From CAZEAC01 sp964510065 (GTDB lineage Bacteria > Bdellovibrionota_C > UBA2361 > CAIXSY01): 64,000 nt of DNA. Below are positions 17,461-25,991 of this stretch, one piece after another. Made by a program: the position numbers and the translations under genes. A model generated the notes under the pieces. The model searched no databases. It was given only the letters and a program-made list of their open reading frames with translations, and had not been told where the DNA came from. How positions within the stretch are numbered: the first letter of the stretch is position 1; each line of letters begins with the position of its first letter. The stretch is from the NCBI GenBank assembly GCA_964510065.1, contig CAZEAC010000014.1:1-64000 (forward strand). The letters are read 5' to 3'.

Positions 17461-17535
17461 CAGTCTTTTCCTCACTCTGTGATCTCTGTGGTTTTTAATG
17501 CATGTAAACCACAGAGATCACAGAGATGGGGGAAA
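17461..17535. repeat. CCACAGAG-family palindromic repeat, copy 4
   Basis: Perfect 19-bp arms, TCTGTGATCTCTGTGGTTT at 17476-17494 and its complement at 17506-17524, with an 11-base loop. It sits between the convergent glycosyltransferase and DUF1579-like genes, where the transcript hairpin could act as a bidirectional terminator. Confidence 0.85.
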
Positions 17536-17564
17536 AGATACTTCCACGCAATGCGTAGATACAA

Positions 17565-18158
17565 TTATTTAGTGCCAGATGCCTTTACGCGAGTAAATCG
17601 CATGGTGACCGGGGCGCTATCTTTTTCGGCCTTACCACCGCTACCACAAGTCGATGAAAAATGATCTTTGTCTTCAAAGTTAAGAGTAATTGCTCCCATA
17701 CTCGGAGCATCCTTTGATTTGAGGCCTTCGACTTTCGTCACCTCCATCGTTATCTCATCTTTGCCGCTTTTTCCGAGAGTGAAGCTGGGGCGATTGCGCA
17801 TCATGCAGTAGTGCGTCATCGCCAACTTACCCTGGTCGTCATCATAATAAACCGAGACCATCTCATTCGGAGTTCCGGGAAAAATCGTTTCTACCACTGC
17901 ACTACCACCCGCGCTTATCTTAAATTCAGTAAAAACCTGTTCGTCTTTCTTACCGAACATCGATGTCGTGGACGACCAGCGTCCTACCAATGACTTGATG
18001 CGATTAAGCTCAGGCGAGCTCAGGTCTGGCGGAACTTCCGGCATTTTATGCTCGGGAGACCCATGGTGAGCAGTGCCATTATCGGCAACCGCCACTGCGA
18101 CGGTTACGAAGGAAACTAAAAGAAAGGCTGGAAGGAGAGCTAAATTAAAATGACGCAT
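17565..18158 (-). CDS. Secreted DUF1579-like protein
   Basis: Exported small beta-rich protein of 197 residues with an N-terminal signal peptide (hydrophobic to about residue 25, cleavage near VAVA-D). The mature part contains the DUF1579-type pattern LVGRWSSTTSMFGKKDEQVFTE and a later MVSVYYDDDQGKLAMTHYCM segment, typical of lipocalin-like proteins that bind small hydrophobic ligands. The function of the family is not established. It is convergent with the glycosyltransferase gene and separated from it by the palindromic repeat at 17461. Confidence 0.7.
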   Translation of the reverse strand: MRHFNLALLPAFLLVSFVTVAVAVADNGTAHHGSPEHKMPEVPPDLSSPELNRIKSLVGRWSSTTSMFGKKDEQVFTEFKISAGGSAVVETIFPGTPNEMVSVYYDDDQGKLAMTHYCMMRNRPSFTLGKSGKDEITMEVTKVEGLKSKDAPSMGAITLNFEDKDHFSSTCGSGGKAEKDSAPVTMRFTRVKASGTK

Positions 18159-18250
18159 TTTTAAGACTTTACTGAAGCCTATGCCGTTGTCAACTTATTT
18201 CTCCGAAGCTAACTCACCGACGGGATGCGTCGGCAGTATAAACGCGCTAC

Positions 18251-20164
18251 TCAATGAATCCCCTGCCGCACAACTTCAGCCGGCGGATGTTCGTCTATAA
18301 ACTGCTTAATAACATGACGCAGCTCAAAAAATTCGGAAAGTTTTGATACGCTTTCCAGCTCCTTCAGGGTGGTCTTGCCATTGAGGACGGCGGCAATGCC
18401 GGAAACGACAAGGGGCCTAAAGCCTTTTTGTAGCGCAGCATTTAAATACGGTTCATACGTGCTGATCCCTTGTGAAATAAGATCGCGCTCCTCGCGGCCG
18501 ACTTGCCAGATCTCAGCAACGGAAGTTCGGCCCTTATACCCACGCCCTTCGCAGGACGCGCAGCTGTTACGCTCTTCTTTCGCGCGGTACAGGTACAGCG
18601 GGAAATGGATCAAATCCTCACCTAAAAGTTCATTCATTGCGTCTTTTGCGTTGTAACGCTCTTTGCAGTCATCGCACGCCGTGCGCACCAGACGCTGCGC
18701 GATAATTGCGTTTAGTGTCGATTGAATCATATCGCGATTTAGTCCCAGCGATTGAAGTCTACGGAGTGTTGAAATTGCATCATTGGTGTGCAGCGTGCTA
18801 AAAACCAGATGCCCGGTTTCCGCGGCTTTAAATGCGACATCAGCAGTTTCTTCGTCTCGAATTTCGCCGACGAGAATAATATCCGGATCTTGACGCAAAT
18901 AGGCACGAAGGGCTTGTGCAAAGCTAAGCTCGATAGCCTTGTCCACCGCTGCCTGATTAATTCCCGGGATTAAGATCTCAACAGGATCTTCAATTGTTTG
19001 AATATTGACATGTGGCGTGTTGAGCTTTCGTAACATTGCGTAGAGCGTCGTCGTCTTTCCATGCCCGGTCGGCCCCGTAACCAAGACAACACCTTTCGGC
19101 GATCGAAGCTCCCGTTCGATGATTTCGATCTGCTCTTTGGGAAACCCCATCTCGGAAAAGGAGAGCCCCGCGCCGCTTCGTGCGTTAAGGAGACGAAGCA
19201 CAAACTTCTCGCGCAGCACATTGCCGGTGGTAAGTTCAGGTGTGCTTGCCACACGAAGGGTGTAGCCTTGGTAGTGTTCGTTCGCTAATAGCTCCTCACT
19301 TGTAAAGCTTATCGCCCCGTCTTGCGGCCGGCGCGACTCGGCAACATTGAGCGCAGATTTAATTTTTATCACTCCGAAGATTCTCTTTATTTGGTCAGTC
19401 GAGAGGCGCGGATAAAGCACCTGAAGGTCACCGTCAATTCGGTAGCGCACACGATAGGCGTCGCCGTGCGGCTCAAAATGAATATCGCTTGCGCGGCGAG
19501 CAATTGCTTTATCGATGATGCGGTAGTACGCGTGAGTTGCTTCGGTATCAGCGGTGATCTTTTGAAGATAGTGCAACCCCTTCTCCGGGTTCTTCGCCAT
19601 GTCGCTTAGCTCGCGAAACTCGTTCGCGCCGAGGAACAAGAGCTTCAGCTTAGTCTCATCAAGTTTGAGTTTGTCGACAACATTAAACAGATTTGTCGCA
19701 ATCTCATCGCGCGTTCTCAAATCGCCAGACCTTCCCACTACATTAATTCCAAGCCACAGCGAGTCGTCCGCGTCACGAAAAAGCGGATACATGCCGCCCT
19801 GCTCTAGCGCGCTATGGCAGCGATTATGCTCATATTCGAGGCTATTGAAGGCCGACCGAGAGCCGCTCTTTTCCGGCGTTTTCAGCCAAGGAGCATCAAA
19901 TGGATACGTTTCAAGATGCTGCACAATCTTATGCATCGATCCGAACTCCGAATCTTCGATAGTAAACCCCGGCACCGAGAACTCCTCGGTCGATCCTTCT
20001 AGACGCCACTGTTCAAGCAGCACATTAAGCCTGACGTCGTCGACCTGGTCGATGTTCACTGGACCGGTCTCAGTTTCTCCATGAAATGGTGTCGCCGGCA
20101 GCACCGGCTCCGCTTGGTGTGACGCGGATGATGATTGAATGTGAGCTTGATCTTCATGTGGCAT
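18251..20164 (-). CDS. Orphan PilB/GspE-like secretion ATPase
   Basis: ATPase of the GspE/PilB group (637 residues from the ATG at 20164, which has GGGAGG six bases upstream). The first 200 residues are unlike the usual N-domain. The ATPase core is complete: ASDIHFEP, Walker A GPTGHGKT (about 364-371, His in place of the usual Ser), DPDIILVGEIRD and STLHTND. It ends with a tetracysteine zinc site (CDDC and CASC). No pilin, platform or secretin gene adjoins it. It could power a second filament encoded elsewhere or modulate the pilus of the 7-13 kb cluster. It is not PilT-like, because it has the zinc site and lacks PilT signatures. Confidence 0.82.
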   Translation of the reverse strand: MPHEDQAHIQSSSASHQAEPVLPATPFHGETETGPVNIDQVDDVRLNVLLEQWRLEGSTEEFSVPGFTIEDSEFGSMHKIVQHLETYPFDAPWLKTPEKSGSRSAFNSLEYEHNRCHSALEQGGMYPLFRDADDSLWLGINVVGRSGDLRTRDEIATNLFNVVDKLKLDETKLKLLFLGANEFRELSDMAKNPEKGLHYLQKITADTEATHAYYRIIDKAIARRASDIHFEPHGDAYRVRYRIDGDLQVLYPRLSTDQIKRIFGVIKIKSALNVAESRRPQDGAISFTSEELLANEHYQGYTLRVASTPELTTGNVLREKFVLRLLNARSGAGLSFSEMGFPKEQIEIIERELRSPKGVVLVTGPTGHGKTTTLYAMLRKLNTPHVNIQTIEDPVEILIPGINQAAVDKAIELSFAQALRAYLRQDPDIILVGEIRDEETADVAFKAAETGHLVFSTLHTNDAISTLRRLQSLGLNRDMIQSTLNAIIAQRLVRTACDDCKERYNAKDAMNELLGEDLIHFPLYLYRAKEERNSCASCEGRGYKGRTSVAEIWQVGREERDLISQGISTYEPYLNAALQKGFRPLVVSGIAAVLNGKTTLKELESVSKLSEFFELRHVIKQFIDEHPPAEVVRQGIH

Positions 20165-20182
20165 ATTTTTCCTCCCGGCCAC

Positions 20183-20466
20183 GATCGCAAACAGCGCAGG
20201 CGTGACGTGCTCTCACTGTAAGTCCGGCAGAGGAGCTAACAAATAACTTTTCTCTAAAATTATGCACTAAATTCGCGGCCCTGTGGTTCTCTGTAAAACA
20301 GCTGTCAATCTCTCAGTCTCGCGAGACAAGTTAATTGACTCACGCTGCGAGAAAACGAGCTTACGGAAGTCACGTTGGATCGCGTGGGAGGGGTGCTGCT
20401 CCCCGACATTTCAAGCGCGCGCAGAAAGCCACTGATAACTTCTTCAGCACGCCAAGGACTAGACCG
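20183..20466. promoter_or_regulatory. Intergenic region with nested symmetric dyad
   Basis: 284 bases without a convincing gene, upstream of the orphan ATPase gene. It contains a 12-bp perfect palindrome GTCTCGCGAGAC at 20316-20327, flanked at equal six-base distances by GTCAAT (20304-20309) and ATTGAC (20334-20339). The whole is a symmetric 36-bp dyad, and an operator is likely. No promoter hexamers were clear enough to call. Confidence 0.45.
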
Positions 20467-21453
20467 TCATTCGATTAAGCGAGGGGGTTCCGGAAACATA
20501 GTGAACTTCAACGTACTGAGCTCTGTCACCGACCTTATCGCTGAGAGTTCCGTGCCGAAACTTTCATACAGCGATTCGATGATATGCATAACGTCCACTG
20601 CATGAGAGCACTCCACTCCAAGTTCGAAATCCCATTCGCCGAGGGTATAAAGAATATAGATTATATTCGGATGGGTTCTTGCAAAATGCTCGATCCTTGT
20701 CTCGAATTGTACATTGATCTGTTTGCATGAAATTAGAAGCTTGAATCTCTGGACATCAAGAAAATCCTCTTTGATATCGTAAAACCAACCGACGATGACT
20801 TTCTTTTGAAGAAGTTGTTGATAGCGATGGTCAACAGTAGAGTACGGCAATCTTAACTCCCGGGCAGCCTGCCTAATGGACTCGACACTGTCTGAGCTAA
20901 GATAGCTCAGCAGCGCGATTTCATCAGAGCTCAGAGTTATTGCCTCCACGGCGGTGAGCGCTGTGAGCGATTTCTCATCTTTTGACGGCGCCGTGAGATA
21001 TTTCCTCCTGTACTGTTGATATCCGACTCTAGGTATTATCGACTTTAAAACAATCGAACCATTGGACCACATTGATAAGTTTCTAATAAAAGTCTGAATG
21101 TCGTTGAGCCTATTAAGATGAAGTACCGCTACAAAGTTGTAATCGCCTGCAAGACTCTGGAAGAAGGCGACTTGGGGGCACTTTATTACTTGCTTAAGAA
21201 AAGTCGCCTGCAGGTTCTGTTTCGTGAGCGCTGTAGCAAAGTATACAGCGATATTAAGCTTGCCAAGTCTAGAGACGTCAACAAAAGGCTTAAGCTTGAT
21301 AACACCGCGCTCCTTGAGTCCCCGAAGTGTAAGCTGAACCGTGTAGTCCCTAATTCGTAAAACTTTCGCAACCGACTGCGAAGTTCGCTGCGCATCAAGC
21401 TCTACTTCTGCAATAATCTGTTTTTCTTTTTGACTAAGGCGCAGTCGTCTCAT
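20467..21453 (-). CDS. Tandem Lrp/AsnC-type transcriptional regulator
   Basis: Predicted DNA-binding regulator of 328 residues that appears to be two Lrp/AsnC units in one chain. An HTH near residues 15-50 is followed by a RAM-like beta-alpha domain with VAFFQSLAGDYNFVAVLHL. A second HTH (LSSDEIALLSYLSSDSVESIRQAAR) near 175-215 is followed by a second ligand domain with IIYILYTLGEWDFELGVE. Ordinary Lrp proteins are about 150 residues and form dimers, so this would be an internal dimer. It is divergent from the cupin-radical SAM gene and shares an AT-rich control region containing a 9-bp inverted repeat, which suggests it controls that gene and itself. Confidence 0.75.
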   Translation of the reverse strand: MRRLRLSQKEKQIIAEVELDAQRTSQSVAKVLRIRDYTVQLTLRGLKERGVIKLKPFVDVSRLGKLNIAVYFATALTKQNLQATFLKQVIKCPQVAFFQSLAGDYNFVAVLHLNRLNDIQTFIRNLSMWSNGSIVLKSIIPRVGYQQYRRKYLTAPSKDEKSLTALTAVEAITLSSDEIALLSYLSSDSVESIRQAARELRLPYSTVDHRYQQLLQKKVIVGWFYDIKEDFLDVQRFKLLISCKQINVQFETRIEHFARTHPNIIYILYTLGEWDFELGVECSHAVDVMHIIESLYESFGTELSAIRSVTELSTLKFTMFPEPPRLIE

Positions 21454-21476
21454 GCTTCTTATATTATATATTTACT

Positions 21477-21531
21477 TATAGTTAAGCCACTTTTATTGGA
21501 TACAGATATAGCAAATTCACTATTAACTATA
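21477..21531. promoter_or_regulatory. Inverted repeat in divergent control region (candidate Lrp operator)
   Basis: TATAGTTAA at 21477-21485 and its exact complement TTAACTATA at 21523-21531, 37 bases apart, in the short AT-rich space between the divergent regulator and radical SAM genes. Lrp-family proteins commonly bind AT-rich dyads, so this is a reasonable operator. Confidence 0.5.
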
Positions 21532-21541
21532 TTTGTATGTA

Positions 21542-22915
21542 ATGTCACTACGACAGCGAAGCAAACAATCATTTGAAAACTATCGGAATTACGCAGCCAT
21601 GAAACTTAACGAACAAAACACTCCATCTTCAAATCAGAGGAGCGCACTCAATTCACTAAGTTGGTCGAAGCAAGCACTTCCAGCCTGTCCTGTCCGCAGT
21701 GCTCGCGAGCCTTCAATTAATGTACGAACATCAGACTCTCTTCCACATCTATTGCGCGAGACCATTCCTGTTGATGTCTCCTCGCGACTGCTCTGGCATA
21801 ACCTTATGCCAGGTAAAAAGGTCGACCTCCATTTTCACCCCGATGCAACGGAATGGTTGATCTTCGAGCAAGGACGCTTTGAGATACTGACCGCCAGTAG
21901 TTCAAATCATATTAAGGGGACTGCGGGAACATGGCATATTGTTCGTTTTGGACCCGGTGTTGCACATGGCCTAATAAGCCACGAAGAATCGGCTTACTTC
22001 GTAGTACGTGACAGGGATGACGAAACGGTTTACTTAGACCGAGATCGTCCAAGGCGGACAAGTCTGCATGGGCCCACCCTGAGTATTGTGGTGGGCGATA
22101 CGTCATGCAATGCCAAATGTACATTTTGTTCGCCTAAAATGTTGGGGCTGGGCACAACGAAAAATCGAGTAGAATCACTTGGTCTAGCTTCACTTGATAG
22201 TGCGCTCACTAAGGCGGCGCAGCTCGGAATCAAGACGGTCCAAATCACCAGCGAGGGAGAACCCACATTATTTCCAGAGCAAATTACTCAGTACTTGAAT
22301 CGCTTGGCCCTAGCAGATTTTGAATCGGTAGAGCTGCAGACCAACGGAATTAAACTTGCGACAGATCGCGGATACCTGGAGCAGCTTAAAACTTGGAAAA
22401 AACTTGGGCTAGGCACGATCGCCATTTCAATCGTCCATTACGAGCCCGAAAAGAATCGTTCGATATATATGCCATCTCAGACACACTACCCAAATTTGTC
22501 CGCATTAGTGTCAAATCTACACAAAATAGGATTTAAGGTAAGATTTAGTTGTACTCTCCTTAAAGGATACATCGATACAGCTGCTGAGGTTGAGCAATTA
22601 TTCAATTTCGCCGGAGAGCTTAATGTAGAGGAGATTAATTTAAGGCCAGTTCGCATTCCCAAGGGAGCAGAAGAGACTTCCCGTACGCACTGGGTTCGTC
22701 AACATTCGCTCACGGATCAAGAGATTGAGCTACTAGGGCACAAATTTACACAGGATGGATTACAAATTGCGGAGCTCCCACATGGAGCCTCTTTGTTCAT
22801 GATCAAGGGGATGAAAGTTTGCTTCGCCCTCAACAAATCAGAAAATCACACACCATCAGCAATTCGAAGACTGATACTTCTTCCTGATGGAAGCCTACGA
22901 ACAGATTGGCCTTGA
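21542..22915 (+). CDS. Cupin-radical SAM fusion enzyme
   Basis: Two-domain protein of 457 residues, cytoplasmic. An N-terminal cupin has the exact motif G-x5-HxH-x4-E-x6-G (His 97, His 99, Glu 104, Gly 111), followed by GPGVAHGL. It is joined to a radical SAM domain with CNAKCTFC (Cys 189, 193, 196), the SAM-binding SEGEPTLF and a MoaA/NifB-like barrel (VELQTNGI, INLRPVRIPKG). The cupin may bind a metal or small substrate, but the reaction is unknown. There is no extra Cys-rich SPASM region. Starts at TTG 21533, ATG 21542 and ATG 21599 are all possible, none with a ribosome site. Divergent from the tandem-Lrp gene. Confidence 0.8.
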   Translation: MSLRQRSKQSFENYRNYAAMKLNEQNTPSSNQRSALNSLSWSKQALPACPVRSAREPSINVRTSDSLPHLLRETIPVDVSSRLLWHNLMPGKKVDLHFHPDATEWLIFEQGRFEILTASSSNHIKGTAGTWHIVRFGPGVAHGLISHEESAYFVVRDRDDETVYLDRDRPRRTSLHGPTLSIVVGDTSCNAKCTFCSPKMLGLGTTKNRVESLGLASLDSALTKAAQLGIKTVQITSEGEPTLFPEQITQYLNRLALADFESVELQTNGIKLATDRGYLEQLKTWKKLGLGTIAISIVHYEPEKNRSIYMPSQTHYPNLSALVSNLHKIGFKVRFSCTLLKGYIDTAAEVEQLFNFAGELNVEEINLRPVRIPKGAEETSRTHWVRQHSLTDQEIELLGHKFTQDGLQIAELPHGASLFMIKGMKVCFALNKSENHTPSAIRRLILLPDGSLRTDWP

Positions 22916-22955
22916 TAGTTGACCTCGCACGATCGATCCCCGAGAAGCTCGCTTT

Positions 22956-25637
22956 TCAAACTTTCATCGCCTCGCGCGACAAAGCTTGCGAAGCATCACC
23001 GCGAGGAGGAATCACCACCAAGAATCCTCCTCGCTTCAGCCCCGCTTCCTGAATAAAACTTCGGAGCGCGGTGCGCTCGAGTATTTGATCGTTCCAGCTA
23101 TTGTCTCGAAGCGCTTTGAGTCCATCAAGCACCTCCGGAGTTAAGACCAGGTGCCTTTTCTCTGAATCATTCCTTCCACGAAATGGATGAAAATAGAAGG
23201 GAGCCATTTCGCGCGACACAAATCCAAGTTTAAATAGTTCGCCACCTTTACCGCGTCGCAGCTCCTCGTGTCGGATAAGATGAGTAAGGAAGGCCGAATA
23301 GCCCTCACTATTGTAGGTTCCATGCATCACATTAATAAAATCAGTCTCCTGAACCGCCAGTGACGGAGTCGTGTCAAAGCGCCACGACAAATATATTTCT
23401 CGCGTACCAATCAGCTGACGAGTAAGAAAATCGAGATGCTCGTCAATCCCTGGTGCAGTATGTACTTCTTTAGAGAGCATTGGATAAAAATGCCGAAGCA
23501 TTAGCTCCGGTGTGAGCCCCTGAGCATTCTGTAAGCGAATCGCCCAATTCGGGCCCTTTGCGGGACTCCAATATGCCGGATGCCCAAAATATTTCATACC
23601 GCGCTCGGATGTACTGTTCCTCACAAGAAGCGCGCCATGCTCAGCGTGTGCTACCAGCATAAATGGCTCGCGAATTTCGATCCATGTTGACACTTCAAGT
23701 TTTCTAGCACTTATACGACCGGCACGATCGGATTCGTAATACGATCGACGGTTCAGCGTATCTTGGCTTACCACATACGATGGTCCGAAAAATTGGTCGC
23801 TCGGATGGGCGCGGAGTTCGGAGAACAGTTTCGAGCTTTGCAAGAGGCTAGGAATCCCAGCGGAGCTTCCCTTGCGCGTTATGTCGCCTGGCACTGGTCT
23901 AAGGTCATGGGCCCACTGCTCGGGGATAAAAGTAAGTTGCCCAATGCGCAGCCAATTTTGGATCCGCCGCCGCCGTATCTCCATATCAGAAAACTCACCA
24001 AGGCCACCGATTGCACAGAGCGCGCGCTCAAGCGGGCGATACAACTCCGGATCGGCACCTTGATCAAACTCTGGATGTCCCAAAAGACAGAGAAGCTCGG
24101 CTTCATAGGGATGTTGGTGATTCTTCCAGTCGCCTCTCATACAGAGTCTCTCGACCAACAGCGCCACCTCGTTCACCGAGCCAGCTCGGTAATTATTAAG
24201 AAGAGTTGGCAACATTTCACGAAAGCGGTTTTTATGGCGGGCGATGTGCTGTGGTTTGGTTCCGGCGAGAGACTCGAAGTAATCAAACACATCTTCAATA
24301 TTCTGCCGCTGCTCTAAAAGATCCGCGGCTTGTGGAAGATAGCGCCGTACTTTCTCATTCGCCAAAACCTGAGAGAGCATATACAGCTGATCACATTCCT
24401 TGCGTTCAATAAGCTTTCGCGCATCAAGTTCCGCCGAAAGTCTCAGTAACGCGGGGGCGTCAGCGCTGCGTATTGCAAGCGACACAAAAGTTTCTTTCTT
24501 GCTATTAGGCGTCCCGTGACAAACTCCTTCAGCAACTAGCGTCTCGATTATTTCCAAGTTTGAGATTGGCTCGAGGCGGTGATACAGGCAATGAAGTCCA
24601 TTATTATCAGCACTATCACGCGCCCCAGTATTGATTTTCGCCCGACATAAGAGCTGGGCGATCGCATAATTTTTATTTCGCAAAGCAAGATGCCACGCGT
24701 TGCACTCGGCAAGTATGCCATGATCTTTCGTTTCTACCGTGGTGAGCGCGGCAATATCGGCTCCAAGCGCGAGAATCTTCTCGACAAGCTCCGTTGGTGC
24801 GGCATAGGCCGACACCGCGTGAATCAGGGAGAACTGATCACGCGGACGCCGATAGTTAATAATCTGTGCGACGAATTCCGAGCCAATAGAGTTGCGAAGC
24901 GCTTCAATTTTATCCAGCCAAAGTGAAAGATTTTGCCACTTGTCCGCTGACCTACCAACACTAATAAATAGGAGCTGTTGACCAATGAGCGATCCGACAT
25001 AAGCGCGCTGGTTAGGTCTCAATGCATCAAGCCTTGCGCCGCGAAATACAAGCTCGAGAGTTTCGGCGCGCGCATGGTGCGCCAGCGTTCGCGTCAACGC
25101 AGAATCGCCAGGGCTCGCTTCTTGATCAATCGAGCAATCTTTAAGCAGCGGCTCAACAAGCGAACGCTCTACTTTGCCGCTTGGGTCAGCGTAAAGCAGA
25201 AGAAACGGACTCTCACCCGAGAGATTTTTTATTGTAAGAAGCTCGGGGTGACGTTCGGAAAGATATTTTGCCAGATCATAATGTCTGCCATACATCGCGA
25301 AATGCAGGCAGGTTCCGCTCTGCCCCTGATCGTCGTGAGCAACCGCTTTGATGTCAGCACCGCGCCGTAATACCACCTCGATCAACGAGCGCTTTGCGCC
25401 GAGAAGGCACATAAGGTGAAAATTGCTCAGCGCCCCGGGGGCCGGTCGGTAATTAATTATTTCTTCCGGATTGTGGGTAGTCGAGCCCCGAACATCCCCG
25501 CGCATGATCATAAGGCCGGCATCATCCCAGCACGAATTTAATATAAAGTGGCGCACCTTTTCGGAGGGTGAGTTTACAGAAAGTCGTACCGCCGGTGTCG
25601 GCGTATGCGAAGAAGAGTCCGGGTGCAAAGCCGTCAT
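22956..25637 (-). CDS. Large ankyrin-repeat protein
   Basis: Protein of 893 residues without an obvious signal peptide or membrane segment. Ankyrin-like repeats occur in two blocks, about residues 75-230 (LIEVVLRRGADIKAVA, TCLHFAMYGRHYDLAKYL) and about 270-390 (LVEKILALGADIAAL, NAWHLALRNKNYAIAQLL, NGLHCLYHRL). The C-terminal half of about 450 residues is unrecognised. Large ankyrin proteins in bacteria often mediate protein contacts and some are effectors, but nothing here proves export. The ATG at 25637 lies inside the 61-bp repeat and has no ribosome site on its strand, so the true 5' end is uncertain. It is convergent with the radical SAM gene. Confidence 0.75.
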   Translation of the reverse strand: MTALHPDSSSHTPTPAVRLSVNSPSEKVRHFILNSCWDDAGLMIMRGDVRGSTTHNPEEIINYRPAPGALSNFHLMCLLGAKRSLIEVVLRRGADIKAVAHDDQGQSGTCLHFAMYGRHYDLAKYLSERHPELLTIKNLSGESPFLLLYADPSGKVERSLVEPLLKDCSIDQEASPGDSALTRTLAHHARAETLELVFRGARLDALRPNQRAYVGSLIGQQLLFISVGRSADKWQNLSLWLDKIEALRNSIGSEFVAQIINYRRPRDQFSLIHAVSAYAAPTELVEKILALGADIAALTTVETKDHGILAECNAWHLALRNKNYAIAQLLCRAKINTGARDSADNNGLHCLYHRLEPISNLEIIETLVAEGVCHGTPNSKKETFVSLAIRSADAPALLRLSAELDARKLIERKECDQLYMLSQVLANEKVRRYLPQAADLLEQRQNIEDVFDYFESLAGTKPQHIARHKNRFREMLPTLLNNYRAGSVNEVALLVERLCMRGDWKNHQHPYEAELLCLLGHPEFDQGADPELYRPLERALCAIGGLGEFSDMEIRRRRIQNWLRIGQLTFIPEQWAHDLRPVPGDITRKGSSAGIPSLLQSSKLFSELRAHPSDQFFGPSYVVSQDTLNRRSYYESDRAGRISARKLEVSTWIEIREPFMLVAHAEHGALLVRNSTSERGMKYFGHPAYWSPAKGPNWAIRLQNAQGLTPELMLRHFYPMLSKEVHTAPGIDEHLDFLTRQLIGTREIYLSWRFDTTPSLAVQETDFINVMHGTYNSEGYSAFLTHLIRHEELRRGKGGELFKLGFVSREMAPFYFHPFRGRNDSEKRHLVLTPEVLDGLKALRDNSWNDQILERTALRSFIQEAGLKRGGFLVVIPPRGDASQALSREAMKV

Positions 25638-25690
25638 GGAGGTACTCTAGCTCAGCTGGGCCCGACTGCCGATCGAAATTATCCAAACCG
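25630..25690. repeat. 61-bp direct repeat, left copy
   Basis: Identical over 61 bases to 27246-27306. It contains the start codon of the ankyrin gene and its immediate upstream sequence, plus a stretch (TAGCTCAGCTGGG) that resembles a tRNA D-arm. With the right copy it brackets the ATPase gene. Confidence 0.9.
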
Positions 25691-25942
25691 TAGTATGAGG
25701 TAATTACCCACATCCCAGATATAGCGCTTTCCTGATACTTCGGTCTTCACCCCAGTGACCGCTAATAAACTCTTGGGCCAAAGTTTGGCCGGAACGCCTC
25801 ACGAGGGTTCGCCGCAAATCTGGCAGGATGGCCAGGCCCATAATCCCGTCTAGAGGTGGCGCCCCCAAGCTGCCCGGACCTATTCTCTAGCCCGGGAGCA
25901 GCCACAGAAGGCTGCATTAATCAATTGAATTGTTTCAGTATT
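25691..25942. other. Intergenic region, no gene seen
   Basis: About 250 bases between the left 61-bp repeat and the ATPase promoter. It holds short GC-rich inverted stretches, for example GGCCAAAGTTTGGCC near 25776-25790, but no frame with coding character and no recognised RNA. Confidence 0.4.
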
Positions 25943-25970
25943 TTGAATATACTCAATGACTGAGTATAAA
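25943..25970 (+). promoter_or_regulatory. Promoter with embedded palindrome for the ATPase gene
   Basis: TTGAAT (25943-25948) and TATAAA (25965-25970), 16 bases apart, fit a sigma-70 promoter. The spacer and -10 region carry the dyad ATACTCA (25949-25955) / TGAGTAT (25961-25967), and ATACTCAAT occurs again at 25970-25978. A repressor bound here would block the promoter, so autoregulation is plausible. Confidence 0.45.
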
Positions 25971-25991
25971 TACTCAATCATTGATATATTT

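Noticed and set aside
23763..24317. Forward frame of 184 codons
   Set aside because: Opposite the ankyrin gene, without ribosome site or domain.
25630..25690. A complete tRNA in the 61-bp repeat
   Set aside because: Only the D-arm-like box is present; no acceptor pairing, anticodon stem or T-arm can be formed.
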